DNA of 64,000 bases from Sapria himalayana (taxonomy: Eukaryota; Streptophyta; Magnoliopsida; Malpighiales; Rafflesiaceae). Numbering within the stretch: the first letter of the stretch is position 1; each line of letters starts with the position of its first letter. The stretch lies in the NCBI GenBank assembly GCA_029783825.1, contig JAREIK010002645.1, forward strand, positions 1-64,000, read 5' to 3'. The position numbers and the translations under genes are program-made. Positions 50,701-60,680 of the stretch are shown piece by piece. The notes beneath the pieces were generated by a model. It saw only the letters and a list, made by a program, of their open reading frames with translations, made no database searches and was not told the origin of the DNA.

Positions 50701-51765
50701 GATGATTGTGACCTCATTAACTATGAATACATATATTACATATTGATCAAATCTTCATTGGAAAGTAAAAATAAACTTAATTTCTTACCAAAAAAGCATT
50801 CATATGATTAAGAGATTTAAGCATTAAAAAAATTATCTTTTCCATATACAACTTCAGACGCCATCAATCAATAATTGAGCATGATGGTGGAATTTACTAC
50901 CATTCTGAGTCATAATTTATCTACAAAAATAAACTCGATTTTCTCATACTCGACTTCATAGGATGTTGCAGGACGCCAATACAATGGTGGGGATCATCTT
51001 CTGAAATCATGCAGTTGGAATGTCTATGGTATGAAACTGAGGGTCAGTTTCAGTTTGAACAAGTCAACAAAGGACTAATGTTTTCCAAGTATTAACTTGC
51101 TGTAGATTAACAGAAAAAAGACTAGACATGGTACCAAATTCTATGATTTCATAAGAACATGAAAGAATATCTCTATTCACGAGGTAAAATTCATAATTTC
51201 ATGACATCCATAGCAATATGGAAGAACCAGTAATGAGGTTGAGGAATCACAGACAAGTTTCTACCTGATTATAGAGCCAACCGATGGACATCCGCAGACG
51301 ACCACCCTATCAATTTGCCAACAAAATCAGAAATGTACTACCATAAATCATGTCCATCACTAATATACAGATGAATTACAAAAAGGACTTCAATTCTGAT
51401 CACTGGAGCTGCCACGCCGAGTATTATTGTGGTATCTCGAGTTATTTTCCATATTCCCATTATTACCCAGCGATTTAAATTATTTCATCACAAAACATTG
51501 TAAATAATTCAAGGTAGATAACTTAAGAATACAAAACGGAAAAACGAGAGATATTCAATTCTATTAGAGAATAACCAGAAACGTTTGTTAATCTTAAGCA
51601 ATGAAAGAGGAGGTCAGAGAGACAACTGACAACGGGCAGGCTAGATATTATAGTTGCGCCTATAATGCCATACAGGAAAATCCATTCTGAGAATTTCATA
51701 CTTCGATGATCTTGTTCAGCGGGGTGATTGGGAAACGCACGTGATTTATCATCGTTCATCCCCAT
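24100..51765 (-). CDS. J-domain (DnaJ-type) protein with N-terminal membrane anchor, giant introns
   Basis: Eight exons, in gene order: 51634-51765, 51265-51306, 50950-51023, 50604-50712, 39632-39864, 39510-39546, 31892-31949, 24100-24176 (TAA at 24100-24102). All junctions are GT-AG and phases agree, giving about 253 codons. Residues 25-44 form a hydrophobic helix after MKFSEW, a likely anchor. A charged segment follows at 95-118, then a Trp/Tyr-rich region containing YKRSYESWREN. The C-terminal J domain (about 186-251) has SHHYSVLGLER and the diagnostic KEFHPDQNQ (His-Pro-Asp, about 220-222), which stimulates Hsp70 ATPase. There is no G/F or zinc region, so it is a type III J protein; the Hsp70 partner and membrane are unknown. 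Exon 3 carries an in-frame TGA (50994-50996, about codon 68). An in-frame Met just upstream of exon 4 (50717) could serve an alternative start. Exons 1-3 are less certain than 4-8. Confidence 0.8.
24177..31891 (-). other. Intron 7 of the J-protein gene (7.7 kb)
   Basis: It contains (TG)n at 24383-24408, an A-rich tract at 24531-24612, (AT)n at 29599-29624, weak Copia fragments at about 26850-27900, one relative of the 142-bp SQE repeat at about 26655-26740, and a GC-rich hAT-like patch at about 30340-30500. The splice donor is AATAAAG/GTTTGA (GT at 31891-31890); the acceptor is TTGTGGCAG before AAGCAGCTG. The rest is AT-rich and unrecognised. Confidence 0.7.
26850..27900. mobile_element. Weak Copia relics
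   Basis: A minus-strand stretch near 27075-27130 resembles the integrase C-terminal IFLGYSSNQKGY block. A plus-strand stretch near 27750-27800 reads EEYRAMTA, as in the AEAEYRAM motif of RNase H. The opposite orientation suggests two separate decayed insertions. Limits are rough. Confidence 0.4.
32330..32930. repeat. Degenerate short repeats next to an hAT-like end
   Basis: AGATCAAACATG and GTTGGATTGGGCAA-like words recur between 32330 and 32660. TAGAGATTTTTAATGGGTCA at about 32668 resembles the family terminus TAGAGGTGTCAACCGGGC and leads into a GC-richer zone with GGCTCGGCACACGG. The part 32820-32935 has a diverged direct relative at 34940-35060. Probably hAT-derived. Confidence 0.4.
33740..34635 (+). 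mobile_element. RTE-type LINE 3' fragment, heavily decayed
   Basis: Reverse-transcriptase blocks of the plant RTE clade can be read with stops between them: KLIKNELAKGLQKDI, then LLVDDILLIDETEEK (the YADD-like active site), then TLESKRFMISCSKTMYLK. The 3' end has the characteristic plant RTE tail ACCCCAAATAGCTACGATAAG followed by GATGATTATGAT, the usual terminal microsatellite, at about 34592-34635. It is 5'-truncated, as most LINE copies are. Confidence 0.8.
36200..37900 (-). mobile_element. Decayed antisense Copia (integrase end to RT start)
   Basis: On the minus strand, 37680-37800 reads like the integrase C-terminus (VLRYIFLGYSSIQIKYEYF, then FDIIFFE). At 36730-37040 it reads like the RT N-terminal block through FLDSDFEKMHI, equivalent to the usual FLHGDLEEEVYM. 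It is heavily mutated and the element ends are not found. Confidence 0.6.
41661..41728. repeat. (TA)n followed by (TTTA)n
   Basis: About 35 bp of TA repeat grade directly into about 34 bp of TTTA repeat. It lies in intron 4 of the J-protein gene. Confidence 0.95.
42960..44412 (+). mobile_element. Left part of older hAT copy (B), split by a younger copy
   Basis: It aligns with the transposase region 45480-46870 of the younger copy at 44413-47889, but with many substitutions, largely C to T and G to A, that destroy the frame (for example the SMTSDIW block is still visible near 43345-43365). It continues at 47898 after the younger insertion. The 5' end and GC-rich terminus of this copy were not found upstream of 42960. 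Confidence 0.75.
44413..47889 (+). mobile_element. Complete hAT element (copy A, 3477 bp) with 8-bp target duplication
   Basis: The 12-bp inverted ends are TAGAGGTGTCAA at 44413 and TTGATACCTCTA ending at 47889. A perfect 8-bp duplication AAACAAAC lies at 44405-44412 and 47890-47897. GC-rich subterminal zones (about 44425-44720 and 47755-47870) are packed with CGTGCC/GGCACG and GGCCCGGC words, the usual hAT transposase-binding layout. The interior carries a BED-finger hAT transposase with a few frame breaks. It sits in intron 4 of the J-protein gene, inside an older copy of its own family. Confidence 0.93.
45430..47333 (+). pseudogene. hAT transposase, frameshifted
   Basis: A BED-type zinc finger opens the protein (CKYCMRLL...HLKRHVKLC, 45430-45530). 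The RNase H-like core begins with MTSDIWTSHDNSSYACLTSHY (about 45840-45905) and includes MCHVINLIIQASMK (about 46130-46175). The middle domain has CLAACMDPRVKVKGI (about 46640-46685). The C-terminal dimerisation domain has WDLLTPPVSSIASESAFSVA and LACLKDW (about 47030-47160). Frame changes near 45730, 46300 and 46900 and a stop near 45800 break it. hAT transposases cut and paste DNA between the element ends; this copy is unlikely to make an active enzyme. Confidence 0.9.
47898..48910 (+). mobile_element. Right part of older hAT copy (B) with its terminus
   Basis: It aligns with 46905-47889 of copy A: 47985-48130 matches the dimerisation-domain coding region (GAGATCTACTGACTCCT and neighbours). 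Then comes a GC-rich zone rich in GGCC words (48710-48840), ending TTTAACATCTCTA at 48910, equivalent to the family end TTTGATACCTCTA. Confidence 0.75.
48911..49800 (+). mobile_element. Right part of a third, oldest hAT copy (C)
   Basis: Starting exactly where copy B ends, the sequence repeats (with decay) the order found at 47921-48910: an ATTATTATTTTATCATATCA start, dimerisation-domain remains at about 48985-49060, then a GC-rich subterminal zone (49370-49795) ending TGAGACACTA at 49800. This fits copy B having inserted into copy C. The left part of C was not identified. Confidence 0.6.
49440..49560. repeat. Minisatellite of about 19-20 bp, about five units
   Basis: Imperfect units of the type GGCAGTGCCACCAGCAACT lie in the subterminal zone of hAT copy C. 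Units are partly self-complementary (GGCAGTGCC, CTGGCAG). Open frames crossing it on both strands are repeat artefacts. Confidence 0.75.
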
Positions 51766-52010
51766 TTTCAAGTAATTACAAAGAACCACAGGGCCTTTCG
51801 CGCGGTAGTGTGTTTATCATTAATACCATAAGCATAGCTAGGGTAGCCAGGGTCCAAATCCTTGTCTGAGATTTTTTTTTTTCTTCTTCGTCCCCTTTGT
51901 CGGGAACGTACGGGACGATGACGATGAGACGGGAGGGGGGAGGAAGACAGAGCCCAGAGGGAACGGACAAACATCCACGGCCTTTCGAGCTCATTTGTAG
52001 TGAGAATAAA
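51766..52010 (-). promoter_or_regulatory. Likely 5' UTR and core promoter zone of the J-protein gene
   Basis: This is a GC-richer island upstream of exon 1, with an in-frame Met at 51789 that could extend the protein by 8 codons. The composition changes sharply to AT-rich at about 52010. No clear TATA box was identified. Confidence 0.4.
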
Positions 52011-52579
52011 AGTTTATAGAAAATCAGTTACTTATATAGTTATTTTAGTTGTGTATTCTTTCATTACCTTAAATAAAAAATATATATAATATTCTTAATT
52101 TTATTATAATTGTCTCATTAAAATTTTTAATAGTAAAATTTAATGGGAAAAAGAAAAACTAGAGACGAAGGAAAAACAAATACATCATACTAATATCCAA
52201 TCATGCTCCCTCTCATGTCAACACATTTAAGATGACATATTTTGACTTATTATAGACTTATTCAATGTTGAGGTTTGTAATGATTTTATGAATAACTATG
52301 GTAGATTATCACTTGAGCATATGTTATAAACATCCATTTTAATATTCTTCTAGAAATTGTGTATAAGAGATTTTTGGTGAGATATATTTAGTTATATCTT
52401 ACTTATTATAATAACATTTTGATTCGTGCAATATATGATGCATTATATTTAAATACTTTGTAAAGAATGATCATTACTTTAAAATGAATGATTATTATTT
52501 ATGTAATATTTTTGACTTTCTCATGGTGGATCTTGATTCCTATTTTTCTTTTTCCTTTTTTCTTCATCTTTTTTTAATA

Positions 52580-54170
52580 ATGTGTTATCAGCATGAGTTT
52601 AATCCATGTAAGGTAAAATTATATCATCATTATTTTTTTTCCCTCCTATATTAAAATTTTTCAAAATTATCAAATCTCACAAAACTAGAGTTTGTAGCAC
52701 TTGATATTTATGATAAAAATTATTTATCATTGATTCTTGATGATGAAATATATCTGATGCCTGTGAATCTTTGAGAAATTACAAAAGAAAGAAATAAAGA
52801 ATCACATCAGGATTGTGCAAAAACACTAATTTTCCATAGGTACCTTCTCCATGAGGATCTAAAAAATGAATATATCATTATAAAAGATCATTTCACTTTG
52901 TGGAATGACTGGGGATATATTTGACCACCAAAAAATAGTAATCTTATTTAAAGCTCGTTATGACTTGATGCACTTGAGGTTGTAAGATTTTAAAATAATC
53001 AGTGAGTATAACTCTACTCTATTTTAAAATAAGCTATAGATTAAAGCTATGCAAATAAAAAAATCATAAATGAAGACATGTTAGAAAATAATATTCACAA
53101 CATTTCATACTACTAATATGCTATTGCAGCAAAAATATAAAGAGCATATATTTACTAAATAGTCAGAGTTAGTATAATGTATTCTAGTAGCTAAACAAAA
53201 TAATGAACTACTAACAAAAAACTATGACTCTTGTCTAACTAGATCTAAATCATTCCCTGGAGTGAATATAATTTCATCCCACAATCATGGGCGTGGACAT
53301 GATTGTAGTTGTGGTCGTGATCATAGTCGAGAGTAGAATTCCCAACACTATGATAATCATCCTTCTAAATTCTTGAAAGGGAAAGACTTATTTCATCGCA
53401 AAAAATAAAATAATAGCGAGATAAAACAATGAAATAGAGAAAATATACATAAAACCCTATTTAAGGCTCACGAAGAGATTTACTATAGGTGTGGAATGGA
53501 ATAACACTAGTCTAGTAATTGTCATATGGACAAACATCTTGTAGATTTATATCAAGCATCATTAAAATATACAAAAAATGGATATAAATTAATTTTATTG
53601 ATGGAAATCGGTGGACTTACCATATTTGAGATAGATTTTTTTGAAGGTCTTAATAATATTTTCAATTATTTAGTAGACGATGAAAATATTTAATAATTTT
53701 ATGTATTTATTTTCTGTTAATAATAATCTAATCTTGTTATTTATATTTTTATATATTTATCTAAATTTGTGTATTATTGAAATTCAAGATGAATGATGAT
53801 GATATTTGCATTGTTAATTACGCAACCACACATACAATCCTTTTAGAAAAAACATAATTTTTTTAATTTAATAGCAACAAATGTCTGTGTAAGTATCATC
53901 TATAGTATATTGAATTTAATTGAAGATCATGGAAAAGCAAATATAATGCTATCAATTAGAACTAGATTCCATATTAATTATGCATTATGTTTCTAGCAAA
54001 TCAATAAGAAATTTGCTTAGTTTTAAAGATATCCACACAAATAGATAGCATATTAAAACCATGAATGAAAGTAATAAAGAATGATTATATATTATCTCTA
54101 TAATTTTTGGGAAAAAGATTATTGTAACTTGATTTAATAATGCTCATACCGATATAGTAAAAAATTCAAA
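52580..54170 (+). mobile_element. Decayed Copia (primer site, gag, start of protease)
   Basis: A tRNA-primer-like TGTTATCAGCATG at about 52585 is followed by gag remains: an FHRYLLHEDLKNEYIIIKD block at about 52825-52890, an LLVAEQNNELL-like block near 53170-53220, a zinc-knuckle region, and HLVDLYQASLK at about 53535-53565. A protease/pre-integrase trace (ATTHTIL) is at about 53820-53850. Stops are frequent. The left LTR is not delimited. Confidence 0.65.
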
Positions 54171-54179
54171 CATTTTCTT

Positions 54180-57100
54180 AACTATTGAAACTTGATTTTT
54201 TTTAGTTTTAAGGAGGGCCTTGCCTTCTTAGAGAGATATAGCCATCGTAGACTAGCTCATCCATAGGACCTTAATCATGCCAAGATTTGCCATGTGGTCT
54301 AGAGTTCTAGTTTACAAAAAAAATACACTTTTATCTTTGAGAGAAATAACATGGCCCTCCTGACCTATAGCAAGGATTCCTTTTTAGACTTCTTGCCATA
54401 GTTGAGTGGGCCAGAAGCCAGAAAGATAGATAAGTTTGTTTGCAACAGATCTAGTAAGAAAAGAGAAAAGAAAGAAGGTGGAGTGATAGATGAGGAGTTT
54501 GTTCTTTTTAGATGACAAGTCTTACTAGGGCCTCGCACCTAAGAAAAAATATAATGCAAGGAGAAGATTTCAAATAAGATTAGAAAAAGAAGGATGACCT
54601 CCATAACACTCAAATCAAGACAGAGGGGCTCTTCTTCAAAATGAGGATGTGTGACTTGCTTTTTTGGGAAAGGGGAGGAAGAAAGTGGACTTTTCTTCTT
54701 CATTAGGCCATTTAGAGGAAGAAAGTGGAAAATTTCAGCACCAAAAATATTACCTTGACCTTGAGAAAATCTAGAAGAGGTTAATCTAGAAGAAGATAAG
54801 GATGCTCAAAACAAAGGAGAGTCATTAAGATCTATCTTTGGTCAGAGTGTGGATAAAGAAAAAGAAAAAGGAAAGTCACTATTATCATTTTTAGTCATCA
54901 AGAGAAGAAGAAGAGCATGATAGAGGGGGTGGATAGTGAGAAAGAGATTAAAGGGCGGAAGATCTTGTTAATGGTAGAGTTATATATTTACTTTTCTAAA
55001 ATAAAATAAGGGGTATAAATGCTGAAAAAAAGAAAGAGAGCCAATCTTCCTTTTCATAAAATGTTAGCTCGAAGTGAGATCAGAGAAGGAAGATCATGAG
55101 CAGTGTACTTCTTTTCCCATGCCATCAAAAAAAGGATTTTGGCAAAATGGGCCGAATCATGCATTTATAGACAAGAATATTATGACCTACTCAAATAGGC
55201 CAATAAAGAAATGCATTGAATTTCTAACTATTAAATAAGTTGATAGAGAATGACTAAAGATATTTAATTTACTGAACTTGATTATAATCTTTTATTAAGA
55301 AGCAAATGATGTTATGTCAGGCGGATGAAGAGATTGGGGGCATTTGAGTTATTAACCATGCTTTTCAGCTTGCCGAATGCCTTAACTACTTTCTATACTT
55401 TAATGTTGTTCTATTTGAAACTATATTAGTGCTTGTTAATATGGATATGAGGTTAGTCAACTTTTTCCCACTTCATTGAGGAAGATCATATTTGTATGGA
55501 TCCACTGAAGGTGTAGGCTATCCAGGAATGAAAGCCTTCCAATAATATATACCTTTCATAGATTAGTCAACTATTTTCAAAGATCTATGAAGGACTACTC
55601 CAAGATAACTTTGTCCCTCATGGATTTTCCTAAAAAAGACCTAAGTTTGGGAGTGGTTTGAAGTATTGAAGGTGGGCGAGTTAGCATTGACGGTTAAATG
55701 TATCCAGGTGTTTCCATGAGAAGGGAAAAATGGGATTACCATCAATACGAGTATATGTGGTTGAGTGGGGTAGAGCCTTCACTGCTACTAAAGAGAGGGA
55801 TCTCCTAGTGTTTTAAGTAAATAGGAAAGATTCAAAGCATGCTAGAATGAGGGTCATGCGATCCATTGAGTTATCACGAATCGTTGTAGCAAGGGGCAAA
55901 GCCTGCATCAATCTTTTATCTAATAAATGAATCCTTTCTAGAGGTACTAGTTGTGCATATTAACTCTATAATTACTATGGTTATATGAGTAGCAGATACC
56001 ATCAAACAAAGTTGTTTGAGCCATTCACAGTTTTACAATAAAAATTAGTTCATACTTATCACATGAGTGACTTAGCTTAATCTTTGAGACAAACATATGA
56101 GTATATGATTGACCCAATCAAATTGATTAGAACAAACATATGAGTATATGATTGAGTAGATCAGAGGCATATTCAATCCCAACAACACTTTGTATTGACT
56201 TAATGCTCATGAGTTCATGATCCTTTATTTATTAATCTGTCTTTATTCCATGCAATGGATGAAATTGTAGCTACAAAGAAGTATTGATTAGACCGACCAG
56301 AAAGATTAAGCTTATTGCATGGAAAGCATGATACGTAGGACAATCAATCCTTGATAAAACTATATAACTAGGATCTACTTAGTTAGTTGAGTAAAAAAAT
56401 TCATATATGTATTACTATTAGTGGAGGTACCAATATCTTTTTCAGTGTCGTGTCCAAGGTTCATCAACACTCATGTAGTTGATCATTCAAGCAAACTTTG
56501 ATACTCAAGTATGATCTAAAGGAGAGGAATGACCAAGAATGAAGCTCCCTAGCTCAAATTGAGATTTATGCTTCGCTCTATGCTCTACCTTTCAGATTGA
56601 TAAATCACAAACTCATGAGCATTAAGTCAATACAGAGTGCTGTTGGGATTAAATATGCATTTGATCTTTTCATTAAAGAAGCCTTCTTGCTAAAGCTATC
56701 AAGACAATGGATAATATATTTATTTATTCAAATTTTATAGCAAAAGTAAAAGAGCTTTTCCCCCCTCCGACTATGGATGTTGGTACTTATGGCTACAACA
56801 AATCATCAATACTAAAAGAAGAAACAAATAAAATTCCTAACCCTTTCTTTTAAATGTTGAATTGATTGCATCAATTCTACTAAAAGTTGTGTTTGTGCAA
56901 TGCCTTTCTTCTTCATTCAAGAACAAGAACTCAACTAAAAAAAAAATAAAGGATCACTAAAATATTTTTTTTTTTCATAATTTGCACCACCTTGATCATT
57001 TGACTTGCTTGATGAGAACTACACTAAAACTGAACTGAAGAATAACTCGCTAGAAAAGAACTTTGAAAAAGACCTAGAGAACTTAAATCCCAAGGTAGCA

Positions 57101-57960
57101 TACTTGATGTCTCTAGAGGAACGATGATAATGAAACTAACTCCTATAAAAAAGGAACATGTATAGACAACAGCAAAAAGACTACTAGGCTATCTTATTCA
57201 CTTATTTCACAGCTTGCTCTTTTCTGCATCGAAAGCAAATGTCATGCAACCCATTACCTCCTATTCATATGTACTTGTTTGATTGGATGAAACAATATGC
57301 ACAATCATCACACACCACTAGGTATTTTTGTTACACACACTGTATGTGGTGGAGCATATATGCCCATGCATTAATGTTGTTAGAGAGGTGCGTGGTGAGG
57401 CATGGTGGTGCACAATGATCATGTTTTTGGTACAAATGGTTTATTGTTGCATAATTGGTATGCCTTGAAAATTATGGTTTTGAGCAGTTTTTGATTTTTT
57501 TAAGTTTTTGCACAAGTTAGGGTCGTGGAAAAATCCACCTGGGCTGGGGAATACTGTTCATCAGGAAGGATGGGGGATAGATTTATTTGACTTAAATAAT
57601 ATTTTTGGAAATTATAATTTATTGATTTTAAGCATATTTATGTTTTTTAGAGTTCTGGACTGAGAAAACACTAATTTCAATTGGCATATTGATTATGGAG
57701 ATAAATCATCATTATAGAAGTAGATGGGCGAGTCTCATTTCATCATACACATTATAGGAGGATGGTCCACACTAAAGATTGTTGCTAGGTATTATTTAAA
57801 GTGAGGGTGTCGAAAGTACTACACTGAAACATATTGATAGTTGAAGCCATCTAAGAGTTCTCATCAAGTTCATAATTCATGACACTTGCTAAATATGATT
57901 ATCCATAACTCTCTAAATAGGAGTATACACTGAAACATACTCTTTCATTCTTTTAGGCAT
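54180..57960. other. Unassigned repeat-derived region with a Gypsy RT relic
   Basis: Composition is less AT-biased than the surroundings but no open gene exists. Apart from the Gypsy fragment at 55270-55680 I recognise only repeats: a 24-bp direct repeat at 56089 and 56132, and an inverted pair at 56161-56240 and 56591-56667. A TATA-like segment at about 57145 and a GC-richer zone at 57250-57560 might be a Gypsy LTR, unproven. Confidence 0.4.
55270..55680 (+). mobile_element. Gypsy reverse-transcriptase fragment, decayed
   Basis: With frame changes it reads YELLTMLFSLPNALTTFYTL (family: YEFLVMPFGLTNAPATFQ), then HMDPLKV-AIQEWK-like and YEGLL/EDYSKITLSLMDFPKKD-like residues (family: YYRRFI-YS-IA-PLT-L-KKD). 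This order is that of chromovirus/Gypsy RT through to the start of RNase H. Downstream similarity is lost after 55680. Confidence 0.55.
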
Positions 57961-58199
57961 AATTATTTTGTCGCTCTCATTTATTGTTTAGACTCAGATT
58001 ATCAATATAGAAGATGATACTCACTTCATTGATGATCATTGTATATTTACTTATTATTTTTTATTCTAAGAATATTATTCTTATCAATAAGAAATCTTCT
58101 AAAATAATTAAATATGATAATATCCATGTCAATTTTTTATTTCTTGATTATTTTATATTTATTTCTATTTGTCTAATTAATATAATTTTAATAAGTTGT

Positions 58200-59075
58200 C
58201 TTTAAAAGCCAACTTTATTCCAAATCTTGTTTTATTGCATTTCGATGTTTGATTACAGTATTGCAAGACCTTGAAGAAGATTTCAACTGGGATTCAGCAA
58301 TGTGGATTCTCTCATATGGTAGGACTTTTTTATAGATGTTTAAGTGTGTTAGACTTTTTACTTATGCATTCTAAACTTAGTTATTTATCATTGACCAAGT
58401 CATAAATATTTTACCTCAATCTTAAGGGCATATTAACTATAATGTGTGAGACATGTAAATAGGAATTCATATTAGAGCTTCCTTTTTGTACACTATTTCA
58501 GCATGAGTACGAATCTATTTGATCTTATATAATTAGATAAATGATAATTTAATAGAGTTGTGACTAAAGAGTAATTTATATATATGAATATTTTTGTTTC
58601 ATAATAGACGATAGATGTTTTTTATTTTTTAGATATTTTATAAAATGTAAAAAATTAATTTGATAAAAATATAAAAAAATAAGAAATAATAATATATTAG
58701 AATATATGTCAGACAAATTAAATATTTGTATGAACCATAATATATTATAATTTAGTAGAGTTGTTATTAATGAGCTCGATGGTGCTCTCGTTCGAGCTCT
58801 AGGAGCTCGAATGAGCTCTCGGTCGAGCTCCAAAAGTGAGACCACGAGTGCTAGGAGATCGATGGAGCTCCATTGAGCTTGATGGGAGAGCGCGAGGGCT
58901 GATGGGAGAAGGCCAATGAGAGGGGAAATGTAGTTTAGTATAAACGTAGTATAATGTACCAAATTTTAATATTTTAAGATTTTGATGATTTGTTTTTCAA
59001 ATTTAAAAATATAAGTTTCAAATTATTAATTTATAATGGGGAGCACCCAAAACATAATTACCATCTTGGTAATTT
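58200..59075. other. Upstream region of the PPR gene
   Basis: 58740-58930 is a GC-richer patch with repeated GAGCTCGA/TCGAGCTC words. No TATA box was identified with confidence. A 62-bp segment at 58259-58320 has splice-like borders but no recognisable product. Confidence 0.35.
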
Positions 59076-60680
59076 ATGAGGGACGACTCCAAGGTGAGGT
59101 CCAAACCCAAACGTCTCCCTCCTATGATTTTGAACAGAATCCCCAGCAGACAACACGCGCCCTTTCTATTCAACATTGTTGACGCTCATTTGTGCGGCCA
59201 CCGCCTTCGCGAATTGAACTCCAATTCGACCCAAGCCCAGACACGAGACAAGTCCTCGACCACATCCATCGCGCCCTTCAGCCCCACCGTTCTCTTACGC
59301 GTCTGTACCGTGCTCTACCAGCAGCAGAACTCGCCTGAAAAGCGGCTTCACGCCAGCCTTGACGCATGCCGATCGGAATTGGGCTGCGACCTCTTCACGC
59401 ACGAACTGTTCCTTCAAGTATGCAACAAGTTCCCCTACTCGTGGCGGCCCGTATACCGTTTCTTTCAGTACACAGATTCTCACTCAATTTTATCTCACAC
59501 CGAAATCTCGTTTAACAAGTTGCTAGATGTTGTGGGCAAGTCGAGGAATATCGAGCTTTTGTGGAAATTGACCCAAGTCATGGGTCAGCGCCGGATCGCA
59601 AATAGGAAAACTTTTAGGATCGCTCTGAAGGGATTTGCGGAAGCAAGAGAATTGAAGAAGTGCCTGGAAGTCTTTCATTTCATGAACTCATGTGGTTATG
59701 AGTATGATACAGGCATTTTCAATGATGTGACTGAAACTCTGTGTAGGAGCAGGCTCGTCGACGAGGCTCAGTATGTGGTCAATAAGATGAAAGATTGTAT
59801 TAAATTGAACGCGGTCACCTATAAGCATCTGATCAACGGATTCTGCGATGTGGGTAATCTCATCGAAGCGTCCAGAGTCTGGAACATGATGGTGGATGAA
59901 GGATTTGATCCACACATGGATTCCGCCAACAAAATTTTAGATACCCTTTTCAAGATCAATAACTACGACGAGGCATTGAAGCTTTTTCAAGCAATGAAGG
60001 CGAATAGAATGGAGGATGTGAATCTTTCTACTTATAGGCTGGTGGTAAAGTGGCTGTGTAAAAGGGGTAAAGTTTCAGGTGCGTACGCGATTTTTGAAGA
60101 AATGAACAGGAGAAAAATTCAACCTGATAATCTAACCCTGGCATCACTTGTTTATGGGCTTCTCCTGAGAGGCAGAGCAAGAGAGGCCTATGGGGTTGTT
60201 AAAAGCATCGAAAAGCCAGACATCGAACTGTATCATGGGCTGATCAGAGGGCTCTTGAAGTTGAGAAGGGCCAGCGAAGCTACACAAGTGTTCAGGGAGA
60301 TGATCAGGAAAGGGTGCGAGCCAATAATGCACACGTACATCATGTTATTGCAAGGGCATCTAGGGAAGAGAGGGAGGAGAGGACCAGACCCACTTGTTAA
60401 CTTCGAAACCATTTTCATCGGTGGCTTGGTAAAAGCAGAGAAATTTTTCGAGGCCACCAAATTTGTAGAAAGGGCAATTGAAAATGGGGCGGAGGTGCAC
60501 AGATTCGATTACAATAAATTCCTGCATTACTATTCAAACGAAGAAGGCGTGGCTTTCTTCGAGAACGTGGAGAAGAAGTTACGAGAGGTGGGACTGGTTG
60601 ATTTGGCAGACATTTTCGATAGGTATGGTGCAAAAATGTCGACGAGAGAAAGGAGAAGAAGCCGAAACACCCATTTCTGA
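59076..60680 (+). CDS. P-class pentatricopeptide repeat protein, intronless
   Basis: An open frame of 534 codons. P-class PPR proteins bind organelle RNA base by base and act in its processing, stability or translation. About eight PPR motifs of roughly 35 residues occupy residues 144-425. Good examples are 247-281 (VTYKHLINGFCDVGN...), 318-352 (STYRLVVKWLCKRGK...) and 385-419 (LYHGLIRGLLKLRRA...). There is no E, DYW or SMR domain; after the repeats comes a non-PPR tail with the run GKRGRRGPDPLVNFETIF (430-447). The Arg/Lys-rich, acid-poor N-terminus suits a mitochondrial or plastid presequence. The true start may be Met17 (59124). Codon use is far less AT-biased than the flanks, and it has no stops, unlike the nearby transposons. 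Confidence 0.93.
   Translation: MRDDSKVRSKPKRLPPMILNRIPSRQHAPFLFNIVDAHLCGHRLRELNSNSTQAQTRDKSSTTSIAPFSPTVLLRVCTVLYQQQNSPEKRLHASLDACRSELGCDLFTHELFLQVCNKFPYSWRPVYRFFQYTDSHSILSHTEISFNKLLDVVGKSRNIELLWKLTQVMGQRRIANRKTFRIALKGFAEARELKKCLEVFHFMNSCGYEYDTGIFNDVTETLCRSRLVDEAQYVVNKMKDCIKLNAVTYKHLINGFCDVGNLIEASRVWNMMVDEGFDPHMDSANKILDTLFKINNYDEALKLFQAMKANRMEDVNLSTYRLVVKWLCKRGKVSGAYAIFEEMNRRKIQPDNLTLASLVYGLLLRGRAREAYGVVKSIEKPDIELYHGLIRGLLKLRRASEATQVFREMIRKGCEPIMHTYIMLLQGHLGKRGRRGPDPLVNFETIFIGGLVKAEKFFEATKFVERAIENGAEVHRFDYNKFLHYYSNEEGVAFFENVEKKLREVGLVDLADIFDRYGAKMSTRERRRSRNTHF

Noticed and set aside
51768..51994. Arg/Lys-rich open frames upstream of J-protein exon 1
   Set aside because: They overlap the likely 5' UTR in other frames and match no known protein; the TM-containing frame starting 51765 fits the spliced gene.
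58576..58962. 128-codon minus-strand open frame
   Set aside because: Half is made of GAGCTC-type repeats and half of AT-rich low complexity; no domain.
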